Shown in pieces: positions 14,244-15,409 of a DNA stretch of 15,409 bases; positions within the stretch are counted from its first letter, which is position 1, and each line of letters opens with the position of its first letter. Source of the stretch: Ruminococcus sp. (GTDB lineage: Bacteria > Bacillota > Clostridia > Oscillospirales > Ruminococcaceae); contig JAFYET010000271.1 in assembly GCA_017544125.1 (NCBI GenBank), positions 1 through 15,409 of the forward strand. Direction: 5' to 3'. The translations under genes were made by a program, and so were the position numbers. The notes below the pieces were generated by a model. That model was not told the DNA's origin and did no database searches. It was given only the letters and a program-made list of their open reading frames with translations.

Positions 14244-15395
14244 TCAGATCATGTCATACTTTTTAAGAAGGTTCTGTATTTTTTCGTGGGGGTCGATAAC
14301 CTCGGATATCGACATATCGTGGTTAAGAGTCGTGATAAAGTAAGCTATGTACTTTGCACAGTCAACCTCATAGAACCAGGGCTTTGCAAGAAGCTCAGGG
14401 CTGCGGTAGGTGAGGTTTGTGCCGAATACGCCGTCTATCACGCCGTCCTTGTATGCCTTGTCAAATTTTTCAAAGCCGTTTGTAAAGATAGCATATGTTG
14501 CATAGCAGTAGATCTTGCCGGCATTTCTCTTCTTGAGCTCGGCTGCGACCTCAAGCATACTTTCACCGGAGGAGATTATGTCGTCAGCGATGAATATATC
14601 CTTGCCTGTAACGTCGTTGCCCATATATTCGTGAGCTACTATCGGGTTTCTGCCGTTTACTACTACCGAGTAATCACGCCTCTTATAGAACATACCCATA
14701 TCAACGCCGAGAACAGATGCGTAGTACATATTTCTGTTGATAGCGCCCTCATCGGGGGAAACTATCATAAAGTGCTCTTTGTTCGGCTTAAAGTCGGAGA
14801 GGTTTCTGAACATTGATTTGAGCACCTGATAAGAGGGGATGATGTTGTCAAAGCCCATGAGCGGAACTGCGTTCTGAACTCTCGGGTCATGTGCATCGAA
14901 GGTCAGTACATTGGAAACGCCCATAGACTGAAGCTCCTGTAATGCAACTGCACAGTCAAGGCTCTCACGGTAGTTTCTTCTGTGCTGTCTGCCGCCGTAG
15001 AGCGATGGCATTATAATGTTTATCCTGTATGCCTTGCCGCTTGCTGCCTGGATTATCCTCTTAAGATCCTGATAATGATCGTCGGGCGACATCCAGTTCT
15101 CGTGACCGAAATAATCGTATTTGATGCTGTAATTGCCCATATCGCAGAGAATAAACAGGTCATTGCCCCTTATAGTCTGCTTGATAAGACCCTTGCCGTC
15201 ACCCGATGAAAACCTCGGACAATCAGCTTCAACAAGAAAAGTCTCCTGATCAAAACCTGCTTCGCCTGCCCAGCGTGTAAGGTAGGAATTGACCTTTTCG
15301 CCAAGCTCGCTGGCACCGCTCATTGCGATAAGACCTAAGGGCGCAACTCTTGTCGTAACATCAAAAAGTACCTTCTTTTCATTTTGTATTGACAT
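14244..15395 (-). CDS. prs: Ribose-phosphate pyrophosphokinase (PRPP synthetase), long divergent type
   Basis: A 383-aa enzyme that should make PRPP from ribose 5-phosphate and ATP, feeding purine, pyrimidine, His and Trp synthesis. It is longer than the usual 310-320 aa. Recognisable Prs blocks in order: SLYGGRQHRRNYRES (131-145, ATP-binding region), LTFDAHDPRVQNAVP (164-178, catalytic His H169), IVSPDEGAINRN (211-222, like SPDxGG), FYKRRD (236-241, catalytic-loop Lys/Arg) and the PRPP loop IFIADDIISSGESM (267-280), where the usual DTGGT is SSGES. Clostridia carry such long versions beside or instead of the classical one. GAGGT lies before the ATG near the window edge; its promoter is outside. 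Confidence 0.9.
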   Translation of the reverse strand: MSIQNEKKVLFDVTTRVAPLGLIAMSGASELGEKVNSYLTRWAGEAGFDQETFLVEADCPRFSSGDGKGLIKQTIRGNDLFILCDMGNYSIKYDYFGHENWMSPDDHYQDLKRIIQAASGKAYRINIIMPSLYGGRQHRRNYRESLDCAVALQELQSMGVSNVLTFDAHDPRVQNAVPLMGFDNIIPSYQVLKSMFRNLSDFKPNKEHFMIVSPDEGAINRNMYYASVLGVDMGMFYKRRDYSVVVNGRNPIVAHEYMGNDVTGKDIFIADDIISSGESMLEVAAELKKRNAGKIYCYATYAIFTNGFEKFDKAYKDGVIDGVFGTNLTYRSPELLAKPWFYEVDCAKYIAYFITTLNHDMSISEVIDPHEKIQNLLKKYDMI

Positions 15396-15409
15396 AAATC
15401 TACCTCAGA

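Noticed and set aside
14235..14816. 193-codon plus-strand frame
   Set aside because: Antisense to the PRPP synthetase gene, starts inside a terminator region and has no recognisable domain.

Overview
The window reads as a chromosomal segment of a low-to-mid GC Firmicute, most likely a Ruminococcus-like member of the Oscillospiraceae. This is inferred from protein style (DUF6062 protein, long divergent PRPP synthetase, AraC regulator with cupin-like sensor, AgrC/LytTR pair), strong Shine-Dalgarno sites, textbook -35/-10 boxes with 17-nt spacers, and AT-rich intergenic DNA. There are no rRNA or tRNA genes, insertion sequences, phage genes or CRISPR arrays.

Layout. 1-930: 3' end of a chemotaxis receptor gene, then a small flavodoxin. 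932-2601: a minus-strand operon of a membrane-tethered SGNH esterase and a YfcE-type phosphodiesterase interrupted by an in-frame TGA. 2757-3706: an AraC-family regulator. 3709-5159: a minus-strand pair, 8-oxoguanine-type DNA glycosylase and a GyrI-like protein, which looks like a genotoxin/DNA-damage unit. 5187-5948: a divergent DUF6062 gene with a duplicated Cys/His metal-site pattern; its promoter overlaps that of the glycosylase. 5949-6699: a 751-bp gene-free AT-rich region carrying eight same-strand copies of a 9-mer (consensus YTTTMAACR), mostly spaced by whole helical turns. 6700-9708: rlmB and a 731-aa protein with P1B-type ATPase architecture but without its catalytic motifs. 9714-9760: a perfect 16-bp bidirectional terminator. 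9760-13116, minus strand: an IspD/TarI cytidylyltransferase, a small two-TM protein, a GHKL sensor kinase and its LytTR response regulator. 13278-14198, plus strand: a DUF1648-like polytopic membrane protein divergent from the regulator. 14244-15395, minus strand: a PRPP synthetase.

Most of the genes are housekeeping. The items most worth a second look are the P-type pseudo-ATPase cotranscribed with rlmB, the phased repeat cluster just upstream of them, the YfcE gene broken by one codon with its downstream frame intact, and the two-component/DUF1648 divergon with a small palindrome midway between its promoters. No complete new defence or mobile system is visible.
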